Source: Chloroflexota bacterium (GTDB taxonomy: Bacteria > Chloroflexota > Dehalococcoidia > Tepidiformales > Tepidiformaceae). From it: a stretch of DNA of 64,000 nucleotides. The notes under the pieces were generated by a model. The model made no database searches, had not been told where the DNA came from, and saw only the letters and a list, made by a program, of their open reading frames with translations. The stretch spans positions 744,001 to 808,000 of the forward strand of contig JAPPAK010000001.1 in NCBI GenBank assembly GCA_026705605.1, read 5' to 3'. Within the stretch, counting starts at the first letter, position 1, and every line of letters starts with the position of its first letter. The position numbers and the translations under genes were made by a program. Positions 16,905 to 29,469 of the stretch are shown here, in pieces.

Positions 16905-18254
16905 TTAGGCCAGCCGCTCCTGGAAGGTGAGGCGCCGGACCAGTGGCCACCGCTTGTACCAGATGGGGCCGGTCGGGTGCTGGGGCGGACCCGCCATCGC
17001 GAAGAAGATGGTCCCGAGTCCGGCGATGACGGCCAGCACGGTGAAGCCGCGCTCGTAGTCGCCGAACGCATCCGCCATCGCGCCCGCGATGATCGGCCCC
17101 GACATCATCCCGAACATCACGATCAGCGACGAGAACCCCATGATCTTCCCGAAGTCCCGCCGGCCGAAGTAGTCGGCCCGCAACGCCTGCTGCATCGGCC
17201 CGCGGGTTCCCCACGCAATACCGTTGATTACGGCGAACAGCACGATCATCCAGAACCCGGCCGAGTAGGTAACCAGCAACAGCGCCACCACGTGCCCGAC
17301 CATGCAGCCTGCCAGCATCACCCGCTTGTTCAGCCGGTCCCCGAGATAGCCGCCCCCGATCTGCCCCACGAGTTGAAAGGCCGTCATCAGGAGCACGATC
17401 AGGCTCGAGATGAAGGCCGAGTACCCGAGATTCTCGAGGTGCAGCACGAGGTGGACCATGAAGGCCCCGATGATGAGGACGGCCGCCCCGTGTCCGATCG
17501 AGATGAACCAGAAGCTCGGACTGCGCAGCGCCTCCCCCGTCGTGAAGTCCTCGCTGGCGGGGATCACCACGGGGCCGCCCCCCAGCCCCGGTCGTGCGGG
17601 CGCTTCGGGGACCGGCTCCCCGTCGATCGTCTCGCCCCGGTCCTCGGGCCGGTGGTGGATGAAACTCGCAACGATCTGTCCCACGATCAAAATCACGATT
17701 CCGGCCACCAGGGAGGTGGCCCGCCAGCCGAACTCGTCCATGGCGAGCACCACCAGGAAGACGAGCAAGCCCCCGACGGAGAAGCCCGCCGACATCAACC
17801 CCAGGGCCATCGACCGCTTCTTCTCGAACCAGTTGACGACGGCCACGACCAGCGTGACGAAGCCGGCCATGCTCGCCCCCACGGCGATCAGGAAGTACGT
17901 CAGGAAGAAGGTCGTGACCGAGTCGACGAAGCTGAAGAGGATGAAGCCGATCCCCGTGGTCGCGATCCCGATCCGGATCATGATGCGGGGGCCGAAACGG
18001 TCGATTGCCCACCCCTGGATCGGTCCCAGCACCCCGCTCTCGATGCGCGTCATCGCGAATGCGAGCGAAAAGGTCGTCTTGCTCCACTTGAATTCTTCCT
18101 CCAGCCGCTCAACATAAAAGCCGAACGCATGGAACATGAACAGGCCAAGCACGGTCTGGATCAGGAAGCCGCCGGCGACCATCCACCAGCCGTAGAAGAC
18201 TCCTTCTCGGAGAGAAGAGACCCGTTGTCGAAGAGGCGTGAGCTCCAGGCGCAC
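16905..18254 (-). CDS. Major facilitator superfamily transporter (monocarboxylate/oxalate-formate-like)
   Basis: A 449-residue inner-membrane carrier with about 12 hydrophobic helices and a central hydrophilic loop near residues 200-240. The loop between helices 2 and 3 has GWAIDRFGPR (MFS signature), and GYLGDRLNKR occurs in the second half. The general look (N-terminal FYGWWMVAGGFLIQ, long central loop, EFKWSKTTFSLAFA) is that of the MCT/OFA family that moves monocarboxylates by proton symport. The substrate is not known. The start is GTG, with a TATCTT hexamer eight bases upstream. Confidence 0.85.
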   Translation of the reverse strand: MRLELTPLRQRVSSLREGVFYGWWMVAGGFLIQTVLGLFMFHAFGFYVERLEEEFKWSKTTFSLAFAMTRIESGVLGPIQGWAIDRFGPRIMIRIGIATTGIGFILFSFVDSVTTFFLTYFLIAVGASMAGFVTLVVAVVNWFEKKRSMALGLMSAGFSVGGLLVFLVVLAMDEFGWRATSLVAGIVILIVGQIVASFIHHRPEDRGETIDGEPVPEAPARPGLGGGPVVIPASEDFTTGEALRSPSFWFISIGHGAAVLIIGAFMVHLVLHLENLGYSAFISSLIVLLMTAFQLVGQIGGGYLGDRLNKRVMLAGCMVGHVVALLLVTYSAGFWMIVLFAVINGIAWGTRGPMQQALRADYFGRRDFGKIMGFSSLIVMFGMMSGPIIAGAMADAFGDYERGFTVLAVIAGLGTIFFAMAGPPQHPTGPIWYKRWPLVRRLTFQERLA

Positions 18255-18397
18255 CGCCCCACAAGATAAGCGCTGACCGCTCTTCCCGCCGGAGGGGTGG
18301 TGGGCCTGGCGTGGCCGGGACTGTGGGCGCGGTCACGGCGTGACGCGAGTGTGGGTGGCACAATCACCCGGCTCATATCTGGACAGGTGACCGTTCT

Positions 18398-19771
18398 ATG
18401 CCGAGCCCCTTGCGAACCCTTGCGCTTCTGCTCGCCGTCCCGCTCGTCCTGCTTCTGGCAGCAGCCTGCGGCGATGACGACGACGTCCCCGTCCAGACAC
18501 CAGAGCCGACGCCCGAGGCGGCTGAGGCTCCTACGCCCACGGAACCGCCCGCGACCGCCACTCCCGCCCCCACCGAGCCGCCGGCGACGGAGCCTCCCGC
18601 AACACCCGACGAAGCCGAGGCAACCCCTGCCCCGACCGAGGCCCCGCCCGAGCGCGTCGCCCTCCACGTCGGCCTGCTTGTCCCCGAGACGGGGGCCGTC
18701 GGCCCCCTCGCCGCTCCCGCCATCGAGGCCATGAAGCTCGCCGTGGACGACATCAACGCTGCCGGCGGGAACGTCACTACCACGATCGCCGACACCGCCA
18801 CCAACCCCGCCACCGGACGCGAGGCTGCCGCCCGTCTCCTGGGCGAAGGCGCGGACGTCATCGTTGGCCCCGCCACCTCCGCCGTCACGCAGGCCGTGAT
18901 CCAGGCCCTCTTCGATGAGCGTGTGCCGCAGTGCACGCCCTCGGCTCAGTCCCCTGCGTTCAGCACGCAGGAGAATGCCGCCTACTTCTTCCGCACGGTG
19001 CCGCCCGCCCACGCCGTCGCGCCCATCATGGCCCGCGTCGTCGCCGAGGATGGCGGCACACGCGTCGCAATCGTCGGTCGCGCCGACGACTACGGCACGC
19101 CCATCAGCGGGCTCGTCGCCCAGCTCCTGACCGAGTTGGGGGCCGAGGCGGCGGTCGTTCTCTACGATCCCGGTTCCACCACCTTCGACTCCCAGGTCGC
19201 TACTGTCGCCGCCTACGGGCCCGACGCCATCATCAACATCGGCTTCTTCTTCGATGGAACCAGCATCGTCCACGGCCTCATTGAGGCGGGCTTCGGGCCC
19301 GAGATCCAGTACGGCGGCGATGCCCTCTTCCACCCCTTCCTCTGGCAGCTCGTCGACCCGAACGACCCGACGGTCCTCGACGGCATGAAGTTCATCGGCG
19401 TCGCCGGGAGCGACCAGTTCAATAAGCGCATCTCCGACGTGACCGACGGCAACGTCAACTTCGCCGCCCAGTCCTACGACTGCGTCGTTCTCCTGGCCCT
19501 CGCCGCCGAGGTCGCCGGCAGCACGGATGGCGACGCCATCATGGCGGCCATCAACGGCCTCACCCACGGCGGGACGGAGTGCTACTCCTACGAGGAGTGC
19601 CTTGCCCTCATCGACGCTGGCGAGGACATCGACTACGTCGGCGTCAGCGGCCCCATCAACTTCACCCCGAACGGCGACCCGACGACCGGCTCCTACGCCG
19701 TCTTCCAGTTCCAGGGCGGTCAGATCACCGTGCTTCAGGCGTACGAGGTCGACCTGACCCAGCTCCAGTAG
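18398..19771 (+). CDS. ABC-type substrate-binding lipoprotein, branched-chain amino acid family
   Basis: A 457-residue periplasmic-binding-type lipoprotein (Peripla_BP_6). It has an N-terminal lipoprotein signal ending LAAAC (Cys24) and an acidic DDDD start of the mature protein. A low-complexity Pro/Thr/Glu tether runs from about residue 30 to 85. The two-lobed domain begins VALHVGLLVPETGAVG. Two cysteine pairs are possible near QCTPSAQ and TECYSYEEC. No permease or ATPase genes accompany it, so it is an orphan binding protein. AGGTGA precedes the ATG. Confidence 0.85.
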   Translation: MPSPLRTLALLLAVPLVLLLAAACGDDDDVPVQTPEPTPEAAEAPTPTEPPATATPAPTEPPATEPPATPDEAEATPAPTEAPPERVALHVGLLVPETGAVGPLAAPAIEAMKLAVDDINAAGGNVTTTIADTATNPATGREAAARLLGEGADVIVGPATSAVTQAVIQALFDERVPQCTPSAQSPAFSTQENAAYFFRTVPPAHAVAPIMARVVAEDGGTRVAIVGRADDYGTPISGLVAQLLTELGAEAAVVLYDPGSTTFDSQVATVAAYGPDAIINIGFFFDGTSIVHGLIEAGFGPEIQYGGDALFHPFLWQLVDPNDPTVLDGMKFIGVAGSDQFNKRISDVTDGNVNFAAQSYDCVVLLALAAEVAGSTDGDAIMAAINGLTHGGTECYSYEECLALIDAGEDIDYVGVSGPINFTPNGDPTTGSYAVFQFQGGQITVLQAYEVDLTQLQ

Positions 19772-19802
19772 CCACGGCGGCGATCGGTTAGGGGGCCACT
19801 GC

Positions 19803-19808
19803 TAGAAT
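19803..19808 (+). promoter_or_regulatory. Candidate -10 element of uvrA
   Basis: TAGAAT nine bases before the uvrA ATG, implying a leader of only a few bases. The intervening CGAAGGTGC includes a Shine-Dalgarno-like AAGGTG. Confidence 0.4.
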
Positions 19809-19817
19809 CGAAGGTGC

Positions 19818-22775
19818 ATGCCCCTCGACCACATCGCCGTGCGCGGTGCCCGTGAGCACAACCTCAAGAACATCGACGTTGAGATCCCGCGCGACAAATT
19901 GGTCGTGATCACGGGCCTCTCCGGCTCGGGCAAGTCCTCCCTCGCCTTCGACACCATCTACGCTGAGGGCCAGCGCCGCTACGTCGAGTCCCTCTCCGCC
20001 TACGCCCGCCAGTTCCTCGGGCTCATGGAGAAGCCCGACGTGGACCACATCGACGGGCTCTCCCCGGCCATCTCCATCGACCAGAAGTCATCCTCCAACA
20101 ACCCCCGTTCGACCGTCGGCACGGTCACCGAAATCTACGACTACATGCGCCTCCTCTGGGCGCGCGTCGGCCGGCCCCACTGCCCCACCTGCGGCCGCCC
20201 CATCGAGCGCCAGACCGTCCAGCAGGTCGTCGACGCCACCCTTGCGTACCCCCCTGGCTCGCGCCTCCTCCTCCTCGCGCCCCTGACGCGCGCGAAGAAG
20301 GGCGAGCATGTGCGCCTGCTCGAGGAGGCGCGCCGCCAGGGATTCGTCCGCGTCCGCATCAATGGCGACGTGCGCGATCTCGACGAGACCATCGACCTCG
20401 ACAAGAACAAGCGCCACGACATCGACGTCGTTGTCGACCGCGTCGTCGTCCCCAAACCTGGCGAAAGCGAGGGCGCAAGCCTGCGCCTCGCCGAGTCCGT
20501 CGAGACCGCCCTCACCGCCGGCCAGGGTGTGATGCACGTCGCCACCGTCACCCGCGGCGACGAGGAGGAAGTGCCGGAGCGTATCTTCAGCGAGCACTTC
20601 GCCTGCCCCTACGACGGCTTCTCCTTCGGCGAGATCGAGCCCCGCACCTTCAGCTTCAACAGTCCCCACGGTGCCTGCTCGCGCTGCACCGGCCTCGGCG
20701 TCGAGATGCAGGTCGACCCCGCCCTCGTCATCCCCGACCGCACGAAGTCGGTCGCCGAGGGAGCCGTCGAGCCCCTCGCCAAGTCCCGCGGCGGCCAGAC
20801 CTGGTACCAGCGCCTCCTCGAAGCCGTTGCCGAGGAGTACGGCTTCGGCATCGACACCCCCATCCGCGAGCTCACCGAGGAGCAGCTCAACGTCATTCTC
20901 TACGGCAGTGGCGAGGAGAAGCTGCGCCTGCGCTTCACCAACGACTACGGCCGTACGCGGTATTACGACGCTCGCTTCGAGGGCGTGATCAATAACCTCC
21001 AGCGCCGCCACAAGGAGACCGACTCCGACTACGTCCGCAGCGACATCGAGCGCTACATGGGCGCTGTCCCCTGCCCCGACTGCGATGGCCAGCGCCTGCG
21101 CCCCGAGGCCCTCGGCGTCCGCATCGACGGCCGCACCGTCGTCGAGATCACGACCAGCAGCATCAGCGAGACGCTCCGCTGGTTCGACGTCCTCGCCGCC
21201 CCGGACACGCCCCTGAACGAACGTGAGCAGACGATCGCCAGTCAGATCCTCAAGGAGATCCGCTCACGCCTGCAGTTCCTCATCGACGTCGGGCTTGAGT
21301 ACCTGACACTCGACCGCGCCTCCGGCACCCTCTCCGGCGGCGAGTCCCAGCGCATCCGCCTCGCAACCCAGATCGGGTCCGCGCTCATGGGCGTCCTCTA
21401 CATCTGCGACGAGCCCTCCATCGGCCTCCACCCGGTCGACGGCGACCGCCTCATCCGCACCCTCGAACGCCTCCGCGACCTCGGCAATACCGTCATGGTC
21501 GTCGAGCACGACGAGGCCACCATGCGCGCCGCCGACCACATCATCGACCTGGGTCCCGAGGCCGGGCGCGACGGAGGGCACGTCGTCGCCGAAGGCACGA
21601 TGTCCGCCATCCTCGACAGCGACGAGAGCATCACCGGGGCCTACCTCTCCGGACGTCGCACGATCCCCACCCCCGAGACCCGCCGCCCCGGCAACGGGGA
21701 GGCGCTCGTCATCCGGGGCGCCCGCGAGAACAACCTGAAGAACCTCGATGTGGCCGTCCCCCTCGGGAAGTTCGTCGTCGTCACCGGTGTCTCCGGCTCC
21801 GGCAAGTCCTCGCTCATCACCGAGATTCTCGTGAAGCGCGCCGTCAACGTCCTCCAGAACGGCCGCCAGCACCCCGGCCGCCACGACACCATCGAGGGCT
21901 TCGAGCACCTCGACAAGGTCGTCGATATCGACCAATCCCCCATTGGCCGCACGCCCCGCTCCAACCCCGCCACCTACACCGGCGTCTTCACGGTCATCCG
22001 CGAGCTGTTCGCCTCCGTGCCCGAGGCGAAGGCTCGCGGCTACAAGCCCGGCCGCTTCAGCTTCAACGTGAAGGGTGGGCGCTGCGAGGAGTGCTCCGGC
22101 GACGGCTACAAGCTCGTCGAGATGCAGTTCCTCCCCGACGTGACCGTGCCCTGCGAGGTCTGCCACGGGCAGCGCTACAACCGCGAGGCCCTCGAGATTC
22201 ACTTCCGCGGCAAGAACATCGCCGAAGTCCTCGCCATGACCGTCTCGGAAGCGCTCGAGCTGTTCGACCGCTTCCCCCGTGTGAAACGCATCCTCGGCAC
22301 GCTCGATGCCACCGGCCTCGGCTACATCCGCCTCGGTCAGCCCGCGACCACCCTCTCCGGTGGCGAGGCCCAGCGCATCAAGCTCGCCAGCGAGCTTGCG
22401 CGCCGCTCCACCGGCAAGACCCTCTACGTCCTCGACGAGCCCACCACCGGCCTCAGCTTCCAGGACGTCCACCACCTCCTCGATGTGCTCCAGCGCCTCG
22501 CCGATGGCGGCAACACGGTCGTCGTCATCGAGCACCATCTCGACGTCATCAAGTCGGCCGACCACGTCATCGACCTCGGCCCCTACGGTGGCGATCGCGG
22601 CGGCAAGCTCATTGCCGAGGGCACCCCCGAGGACATTGCCCGCAACCCCGACAGCGCCACCGGCCGCTACCTCCACCCCCTCCTCGAAGCCGCCGGCACC
22701 CTTCCCAGGCGGAAGGCCCGCAAGCGCAAGGCGAAGGCCCCTGCCCAGGAAGCGGAAGCCGTCGTCGCGGGCTAG
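19818..22775 (+). CDS. uvrA: Excinuclease ABC subunit A
   Basis: UvrA is the damage-recognition ATPase dimer of nucleotide excision repair. The 985-residue product has the first Walker [10 protein letters not shown] near residue 34, zinc-module cysteine pairs, [12 protein letters not shown] in the first ABC signature, the second Walker [10 protein letters not shown] near 660, the zinc finger with CEECSGDGY and [10 protein letters not shown], and a second [12 protein letters not shown] with [10 protein letters not shown]. It ends in a basic tail ([12 protein letters not shown]). The stop shares CTAG with the stop of the convergent minus-strand gene. Confidence 0.97.
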   Translation: MPLDHIAVRGAREHNLKNIDVEIPRDKLVVITGLSGSGKSSLAFDTIYAEGQRRYVESLSAYARQFLGLMEKPDVDHIDGLSPAISIDQKSSSNNPRSTVGTVTEIYDYMRLLWARVGRPHCPTCGRPIERQTVQQVVDATLAYPPGSRLLLLAPLTRAKKGEHVRLLEEARRQGFVRVRINGDVRDLDETIDLDKNKRHDIDVVVDRVVVPKPGESEGASLRLAESVETALTAGQGVMHVATVTRGDEEEVPERIFSEHFACPYDGFSFGEIEPRTFSFNSPHGACSRCTGLGVEMQVDPALVIPDRTKSVAEGAVEPLAKSRGGQTWYQRLLEAVAEEYGFGIDTPIRELTEEQLNVILYGSGEEKLRLRFTNDYGRTRYYDARFEGVINNLQRRHKETDSDYVRSDIERYMGAVPCPDCDGQRLRPEALGVRIDGRTVVEITTSSISETLRWFDVLAAPDTPLNEREQTIASQILKEIRSRLQFLIDVGLEYLTLDRASGTLSGGESQRIRLATQIGSALMGVLYICDEPSIGLHPVDGDRLIRTLERLRDLGNTVMVVEHDEATMRAADHIIDLGPEAGRDGGHVVAEGTMSAILDSDESITGAYLSGRRTIPTPETRRPGNGEALVIRGARENNLKNLDVAVPLGKFVVVTGVSGSGKSSLITEILVKRAVNVLQNGRQHPGRHDTIEGFEHLDKVVDIDQSPIGRTPRSNPATYTGVFTVIRELFASVPEAKARGYKPGRFSFNVKGGRCEECSGDGYKLVEMQFLPDVTVPCEVCHGQRYNREALEIHFRGKNIAEVLAMTVSEALELFDRFPRVKRILGTLDATGLGYIRLGQPATTLSGGEAQRIKLASELARRSTGKTLYVLDEPTTGLSFQDVHHLLDVLQRLADGGNTVVVIEHHLDVIKSADHVIDLGPYGGDRGGKLIAEGTPEDIARNPDSATGRYLHPLLEAAGTLPRRKARKRKAKAPAQEAEAVVAG

Positions 22776-23419
22776 CGAGGCCGAATGCCCGGCCACAGGT
22801 CGACAATTGTCTCGCAGGCTGCCTCAATGTCGCTTCGAGTTCGGGAGCGGGAGCGAGCCATTTTGTGCTTCTTGCCCGATCGGCAGTCCCAGACACGAAA
22901 CGCGCTGGCCGGAAGGTCTAGTCCCATGCTCTCGGCTGCCTCATACATCACCTGACAGGCGACCTTGGCTGTTTCGTCGGCGTTGCGTTGAAGGGGGAAG
23001 CGCAGCCTGACTAGGCGCTTCTGTTTCCTCTCCATGATTGACAGGTGAGGCGTGACAGCGATGTCGAGGCCAGCGTGTACGTATACCAGCTTGGGGGACT
23101 CCACGAGATCCACGCCCTGACTTGAAAAGTGTTTGGCATGAGACCGAAGCACGGCCGCGTTACTGTCGAGCTTGGTCTTGGCGTGTTCGCTTGCCCCGGC
23201 CTTCCGGGCAATCAACGCATCGGCCCTAGCTTCGAGCCAGCTACGGTCATGGCCGTTCCTGTAGAAGGCCATGATTGCCCGTGTGGCTTCCTGGTAGTAC
23301 TTGGCTTGCGCCAGTCCATCGGGGTCCGGGTACTTGTGGTCTCTCAGCACCTTCCGCTGCTGAGAGGGCGAGGCGACTACGAACTTGACCAGACCGGTCA
23401 GCGAGATGTGTGGTTCCAC
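22772..23419 (-). CDS. Hypothetical protein, lower-GC accessory gene
   Basis: A 215-residue protein I do not recognise. The N-terminal half is helical with conserved-looking motifs ([37 protein letters not shown]). The C-terminal half has beta strands around [18 protein letters not shown] and LVRLRFPLQ, then [13 protein letters not shown] and a basic patch. The strand pattern could suit a PD-(D/E)XK-like nuclease fold, but the acidic/lysine catalytic set is not convincing. I place the start at GTG 23419, six bases after GGAG; a TTG at 23431 would add four residues. Base composition is visibly less GC-rich than the neighbours, suggesting acquisition. Confidence 0.6.
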   Translation of the reverse strand: MEPHISLTGLVKFVVASPSQQRKVLRDHKYPDPDGLAQAKYYQEATRAIMAFYRNGHDRSWLEARADALIARKAGASEHAKTKLDSNAAVLRSHAKHFSSQGVDLVESPKLVYVHAGLDIAVTPHLSIMERKQKRLVRLRFPLQRNADETAKVACQVMYEAAESMGLDLPASAFRVWDCRSGKKHKMARSRSRTRSDIEAACETIVDLWPGIRPR

Positions 23420-23773
23420 GGGATGCTCCAATATTCACCGTGCGCTACAGCACAGTCGAGTTACGACAGGGCGTTCTCTTCCGTCGCAGTCCTGGAGTTA
23501 GGCGGTTCCGGGCGAAGCGGCCTTGTTAGGTGGTAGGAAGGGGGAGCCCACTGCTCAGATCTTTACGTTCGGACCACCGCGGGCGTGTCGCACTCTTTAG
23601 AGTCACGCACACGCGAACAGCCCTATTGTTGAGGGGACGCTCGCGTTTGGGCGGCGTTCACGCGCCGCCCATTTTGTATGTGCTCTGCGATCGGCGCTCT
23701 CCCGCAAGAAGTGCTAACAAGCATAACTGGTCAAGCTGAATATCAGGCCGAGCAAGTGTGAAGATTTCGCCAG
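23420..23773. other. Gene-free, lower-GC stretch
   Basis: About 350 bases between two minus-strand genes with no convincing coding frame. Its one clear structure is a plus-strand terminator-like hairpin at 23649-23675. A TATTGT hexamer at about 23623 could be a -10 for a short plus-strand transcript, but the evidence is thin. I see no tRNA, SRP RNA, RNase P or tmRNA features. Confidence 0.6.
23649..23675 (+). terminator. Rho-independent terminator-like hairpin without an upstream gene
   Basis: GGGCGGCG (23649-23656), six-base loop, CGCCGCCC (23663-23670), followed by ATTTT. The stem is perfect over eight pairs. On the minus strand there is no T-run, so it acts rightward. The genes on both sides are on the minus strand, so it has no annotated gene to terminate. 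Confidence 0.6.
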
Positions 23774-24529
23774 CTAACTCTGGCGCCGCACCCGGTACCG
23801 CACGTAGACCTCGTCCGTCTCCGGGTTCGGATGCGCCGACACGAGATCGAGCCGCTTCGCCTCGCCCCGCGTGAAGGCGCGCTCTCCTGCGACCGCCGTC
23901 AGCGTGTCTGCCCCGCCCACTACCACCGGCCCCAGCGTCACGAATGCCTCGTCGATCGCGTCGAGCGCATACAGCGCCGCATAGACCGTCGGGCCTCCCT
24001 CGACCAGCAGCACTTCGGCCTCGAGCTCGTGGCGCATGTGTCGCAGCATCTCCTCGAACTCTCGCCCCTCAGGGAGCGTTACGACGGTACGACCCGTGGC
24101 CGCGATCGCCGCACGGCGATCGTCCGGCGACGCCTCCGAGAGGTAGACCACCGCCGGGAAGTCTCGCGCTGTGAAGAACGCTCGCTCCAGAGGCAGGTCC
24201 CCCCCGCGACTCAAGACCGCCGCGATCGGAACACGAGGCTTGCCCCCCTTGATGCGGATCGCCTCCAGTGCGTCGTCCCCCAACCGCGACGATGTGCCGC
24301 TCGCCCGCAGCGTCCCCGCCCCATTCAGGACCACGTCCGCGTTCACCCGCAGCTCGCGCATGAGCCGCTGGTCCACCGCCGACCCGATGCCCTGCTCCGT
24401 GCCCTCGATCACGCTCTTGCCGTCCGCCGACATGACGGTGTTGGCGATGACGTATGGGCGGTCGGCGGGCGGCGCCGGCAGATCGAGCGTCGTGTAGTCC
24501 GGTTTGCCTGGAGACCAGGCGTCGCTCAT
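23774..24529 (-). CDS. RibD C-terminal (dihydrofolate-reductase-like) reductase
   Basis: A 251-residue protein of the RibD_C / DHFR-like fold, which in riboflavin synthesis reduces a pyrimidine with NADPH. Motifs are YVIANTVMSADGKSV at the N-terminus, ADVVLNGAGTLRAS, LLVEGGPTVYAALYALDAIDEAFVTLGPVVVGG. There is no deaminase domain. It overlaps the hisI stop by four bases, so it is co-translated with the histidine genes; the reaction it performs there is unknown. Candidates are riboflavin/deazaflavin reductase or an unrelated pterin/pyrimidine reductase. Confidence 0.8.
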   Translation of the reverse strand: MSDAWSPGKPDYTTLDLPAPPADRPYVIANTVMSADGKSVIEGTEQGIGSAVDQRLMRELRVNADVVLNGAGTLRASGTSSRLGDDALEAIRIKGGKPRVPIAAVLSRGGDLPLERAFFTARDFPAVVYLSEASPDDRRAAIAATGRTVVTLPEGREFEEMLRHMRHELEAEVLLVEGGPTVYAALYALDAIDEAFVTLGPVVVGGADTLTAVAGERAFTRGEAKRLDLVSAHPNPETDEVYVRYRVRRQS

Positions 24530-24852
24530 GGCAAATCGTGCTCGGGGTCGACCTCGCGGTAGTAGCAGGTGACGTTGTTGGTGTGGCAGGTCGGGCCCTC
24601 GGGCTGCGCCATCACCAGCAGCGAGTTGTCCTCGCAGTTCTTGTGCATGCTCACGAAGTTGAGATAGTTCCCGCTGGTCGCGCCCTTCTCCCAGAGCTCA
24701 TCCCGGCTCCGGCTCCAGAACGTGACGTGCCCGGTCGCGAAGGTGTGGTCCAGCGACTCGCGGTTCATCCAGCCCAGCATCAGCACCTGGTGCGTCTCCG
24801 CATCCTGGACGATGGCGGGGATGCGGTCGTGTTCGTCGAAGCTGAGGGGCAT
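24526..24852 (-). CDS. hisI: Phosphoribosyl-AMP cyclohydrolase
   Basis: Opens the purine ring of phosphoribosyl-AMP in histidine synthesis (third step). The 108-residue product has the family signatures MLGWMNRESLDHTFATGHVTFWSRSRDELWEKGATSGN and the metal-binding cysteines in NCEDNSLLV and GPTCH. There is no HisE pyrophosphohydrolase domain, so HisE must be elsewhere. The Shine-Dalgarno is GGAGAG. Confidence 0.93.
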   Translation of the reverse strand: MPLSFDEHDRIPAIVQDAETHQVLMLGWMNRESLDHTFATGHVTFWSRSRDELWEKGATSGNYLNFVSMHKNCEDNSLLVMAQPEGPTCHTNNVTCYYREVDPEHDLP

Positions 24853-24914
24853 TGGGGCTCTCCGGAGTGGCGTGGCTTCTGTGTCTTCGAGGATACCCGA
24901 GGGAGCCGCTGCGC

Positions 24915-25685
24915 TCAGTCGCGCGCGGCCACCGGACGCATCGCGATCCCCTGTTCGGATAGGGACTCCTTCACCTCACGGATGGAGTACGTCCCGAAGT
25001 GGAAGATGCTCGCCGCCAGCACCGCGTCCGCCTTGCCCTCGGTCAGCGCCTCCGCCATGTGGTCTGGACCGCCCGCCCCACCGGAGGCGATCACGGGCAC
25101 GTTCACGGCTTCGCTCATGGCACGGAGCATGGGGATGTCATACCCGCTCTGGTGGCCGTCGGTGTCCATGCTCGTCACGAGCAGCTCGCCAGCGCCCCGC
25201 TCCACCACCTCCCGCGCCCATGCGATCGCGTCGATGCCCGTGGGCGTACGGCCCCCGTGCGTGTAGACCTCCCAGCCCTCGCCCACCCCCTTCGCGTCGA
25301 TCGCCACCACGATGCACTGGCTTCCGAAGCGGTAGGCGCCCTCGTTGACGAGGTCGGGGTTGTTCACCGCCGCTGTGTTGATGCTGACCTTGTCCGCCCC
25401 CAGCTCCAGCATCGTCTTCATGTCGACCGTCGTGCGGATGCCCCCACCGACCGTGAAGGGGATGAACACCTGGTCCGCCGTCGCTGACACCATGTCGTAG
25501 ACGGTCGCTCGGTTGTCCGAGGAAGCCGTGATGTCGAGGAATACGAGCTCATCCGCACCCTCGGCGTCGTACAGCTTCGCCAGCTCGACCGGGTCGCCCG
25601 CGTCGCGCAGCTCGACAAACGAGACGCCCTTCACCACGCGCCCGTTGTCCACGTCGAAGCAGGGGATGATGCGCTTCGTCAGCAC
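24915..25685 (-). CDS. hisF: Imidazole glycerol phosphate synthase, cyclase subunit
   Basis: HisF uses ammonia from HisH to cyclise PRFAR to imidazole glycerol phosphate and AICAR. The 256-residue TIM barrel shows [16 protein letters not shown] (catalytic Asp near 11), the GGGIRT phosphate loop, [26 protein letters not shown] (second catalytic Asp) and VIASGGAG. I start at GTG 25685, which has GGAGGCGATAGC upstream and overlaps the end of hisA by seven bases. The frame is open further upstream but that sequence is the hisA coding region. Confidence 0.94.
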   Translation of the reverse strand: MLTKRIIPCFDVDNGRVVKGVSFVELRDAGDPVELAKLYDAEGADELVFLDITASSDNRATVYDMVSATADQVFIPFTVGGGIRTTVDMKTMLELGADKVSINTAAVNNPDLVNEGAYRFGSQCIVVAIDAKGVGEGWEVYTHGGRTPTGIDAIAWAREVVERGAGELLVTSMDTDGHQSGYDIPMLRAMSEAVNVPVIASGGAGGPDHMAEALTEGKADAVLAASIFHFGTYSIREVKESLSEQGIAMRPVAARD

Positions 25686-26404
25686 GTCGCTATCGCCTCC
25701 AGCGCCTCCGCCAGCGTGAAGCGGCCCTCGTAGAGCGCCTTCCCCACGATCGCGCCCTCGCATCCTGTCTTCGCCAGCGCCCGCAGGTCGTCCGTGGTCG
25801 TGACCCCGCCCGACGCCACCACCGGCACGGGCAGCGCCGCCGCGAACGCCGCCGCCAGCTCCGCGTTCGGCCCCTCGAGCGCGCCGTCACGAGCGATGTC
25901 CGTGACCATGATTCGGGGCGCGCCCCGCTCCACCATCTCCCGTGCGAGCGTCAACGCGTCCGTTCCCGACCCCTCGCGCCACCCCTCCGTCAGCGCCTCG
26001 CCGGCGCGCGTATCGATTGCGACCACGAGCATCCCGGGAAAGCGCTCGACCACCTCGTTCACGAGGCCCGGGTTGCGAACGGCGGCGCTTCCGAGCTGGA
26101 TGCGCTTCGCCCCCCGCTCCACCGCCCCCGCGACGTCCTCGATCGTCCGCAGCCCCCCCGAGACCTCCACCGGAATCGCGACGGCCTCGCAGATGGCCGC
26201 CACCTCCGCACGGTTCACGGGACGCCCCTCGCGCGCGCCGTCCAGGTCGACGACGTGCAGCCGCTGGGCGCCCTGCGCCTCCCAGTCGCGCGCGACCTCG
26301 GCCGGGTTGTCGGCGTAGGCCGTCTCCTGGTCGTAGTCGCCCTGCAGCAGGCGCACGCAGCGCCCCCCGCGGATATCGATTGCCGGGATCACTTCGAAGC
26401 TCAC
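25679..26404 (-). CDS. hisA: ProFAR isomerase
   Basis: HisA carries out the Amadori rearrangement of ProFAR to PRFAR. The 241-residue barrel starts with [22 protein letters not shown] (catalytic Asp near 9) and contains [42 protein letters not shown] (second catalytic Asp) and VVASGGV. I start at GTG 26404, which overlaps the hisH stop (GTGA). Confidence 0.94.
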   Translation of the reverse strand: MSFEVIPAIDIRGGRCVRLLQGDYDQETAYADNPAEVARDWEAQGAQRLHVVDLDGAREGRPVNRAEVAAICEAVAIPVEVSGGLRTIEDVAGAVERGAKRIQLGSAAVRNPGLVNEVVERFPGMLVVAIDTRAGEALTEGWREGSGTDALTLAREMVERGAPRIMVTDIARDGALEGPNAELAAAFAAALPVPVVASGGVTTTDDLRALAKTGCEGAIVGKALYEGRFTLAEALEAIATC

Positions 26405-27033
26405 GCTGCCTCGCGCACCCACTCGGCGAAGTTCGCGTAGATCGCCAGACCCGCCTCGCCGCTCTTCTCGGGGTGGAACTGCGTCGCGACCATGTTCTCG
26501 TGGGCCAGAACGCTGGGGAACGTCAGCCCGTACGTCGTCTCCCCCAGCGCCAGGTCGGGGTCGGCCGGGTCCGGGTAGAAGCTGTGCACGAAGTAGAAGT
26601 ACGACCCGCTCTCGATGCCCGAGGTGATGCGGTGCTCGCGCAGCCACGTCACCTGGTTCCAGCCCATGTGCGGAACCTTCAGGTGGTCGAAACCGAAGTG
26701 GCGAACGTTTCCGGGAAGCAAACCCAGGCACTCCTGCCCGCCCCCCTCGTCCGAGTGGTCGAGCAGGGCCTGTAGCCCCATGCACACCCCCAGGAACGGT
26801 CGCCCGGAGGCGACGTACTCCCGTAGCGGCTCGGTTAGGTCGCGCTCGCCGAGCTTCGCCATCGTGTCCGAGGCCGCCCCCACGCCCGGCAGTATGACGC
26901 CGTCGGCGCGAGCGACGTCCGCCCAGTCGGCTGTAATCGTTGCGTCCACGCCGACGTGCGCGAGCGCCCGCTCGACGCTGCGCAGGTTGCCGGCGTCGTA
27001 GTCCACCACGACCAGGAAGGGATTGGCGGCCAT
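26401..27033 (-). CDS. hisH: Imidazole glycerol phosphate synthase, glutaminase subunit
   Basis: Class I glutamine amidotransferase supplying ammonia to HisF. The 210-residue protein has the nucleophile cysteine in FLGVCMGLQ, the oxyanion PGVG motif, and the His-Glu pair in TQFHPEKSGEAG. It is the first gene of hisH-hisA-hisF-hisI-reductase, all overlapping or close. No Shine-Dalgarno is evident. CACACT lies exactly six bases before the ATG, a weak relative of the leaderless arrangement seen at other genes. Confidence 0.94.
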   Translation of the reverse strand: MAANPFLVVVDYDAGNLRSVERALAHVGVDATITADWADVARADGVILPGVGAASDTMAKLGERDLTEPLREYVASGRPFLGVCMGLQALLDHSDEGGGQECLGLLPGNVRHFGFDHLKVPHMGWNQVTWLREHRITSGIESGSYFYFVHSFYPDPADPDLALGETTYGLTFPSVLAHENMVATQFHPEKSGEAGLAIYANFAEWVREAA

Positions 27034-27035
27034 GA

Positions 27036-29435
<2,400 letters not shown>

Positions 29436-29469
29436 CCCGAAGCCCCCAACCCGCGACAATGGCGCGACG

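Noticed and set aside
22772-23419. Assignment of the unknown gene to a PD-(D/E)XK nuclease or defence system
   Set aside because: The strand pattern is suggestive but the catalytic residues are not convincingly in place and no partner genes are present.
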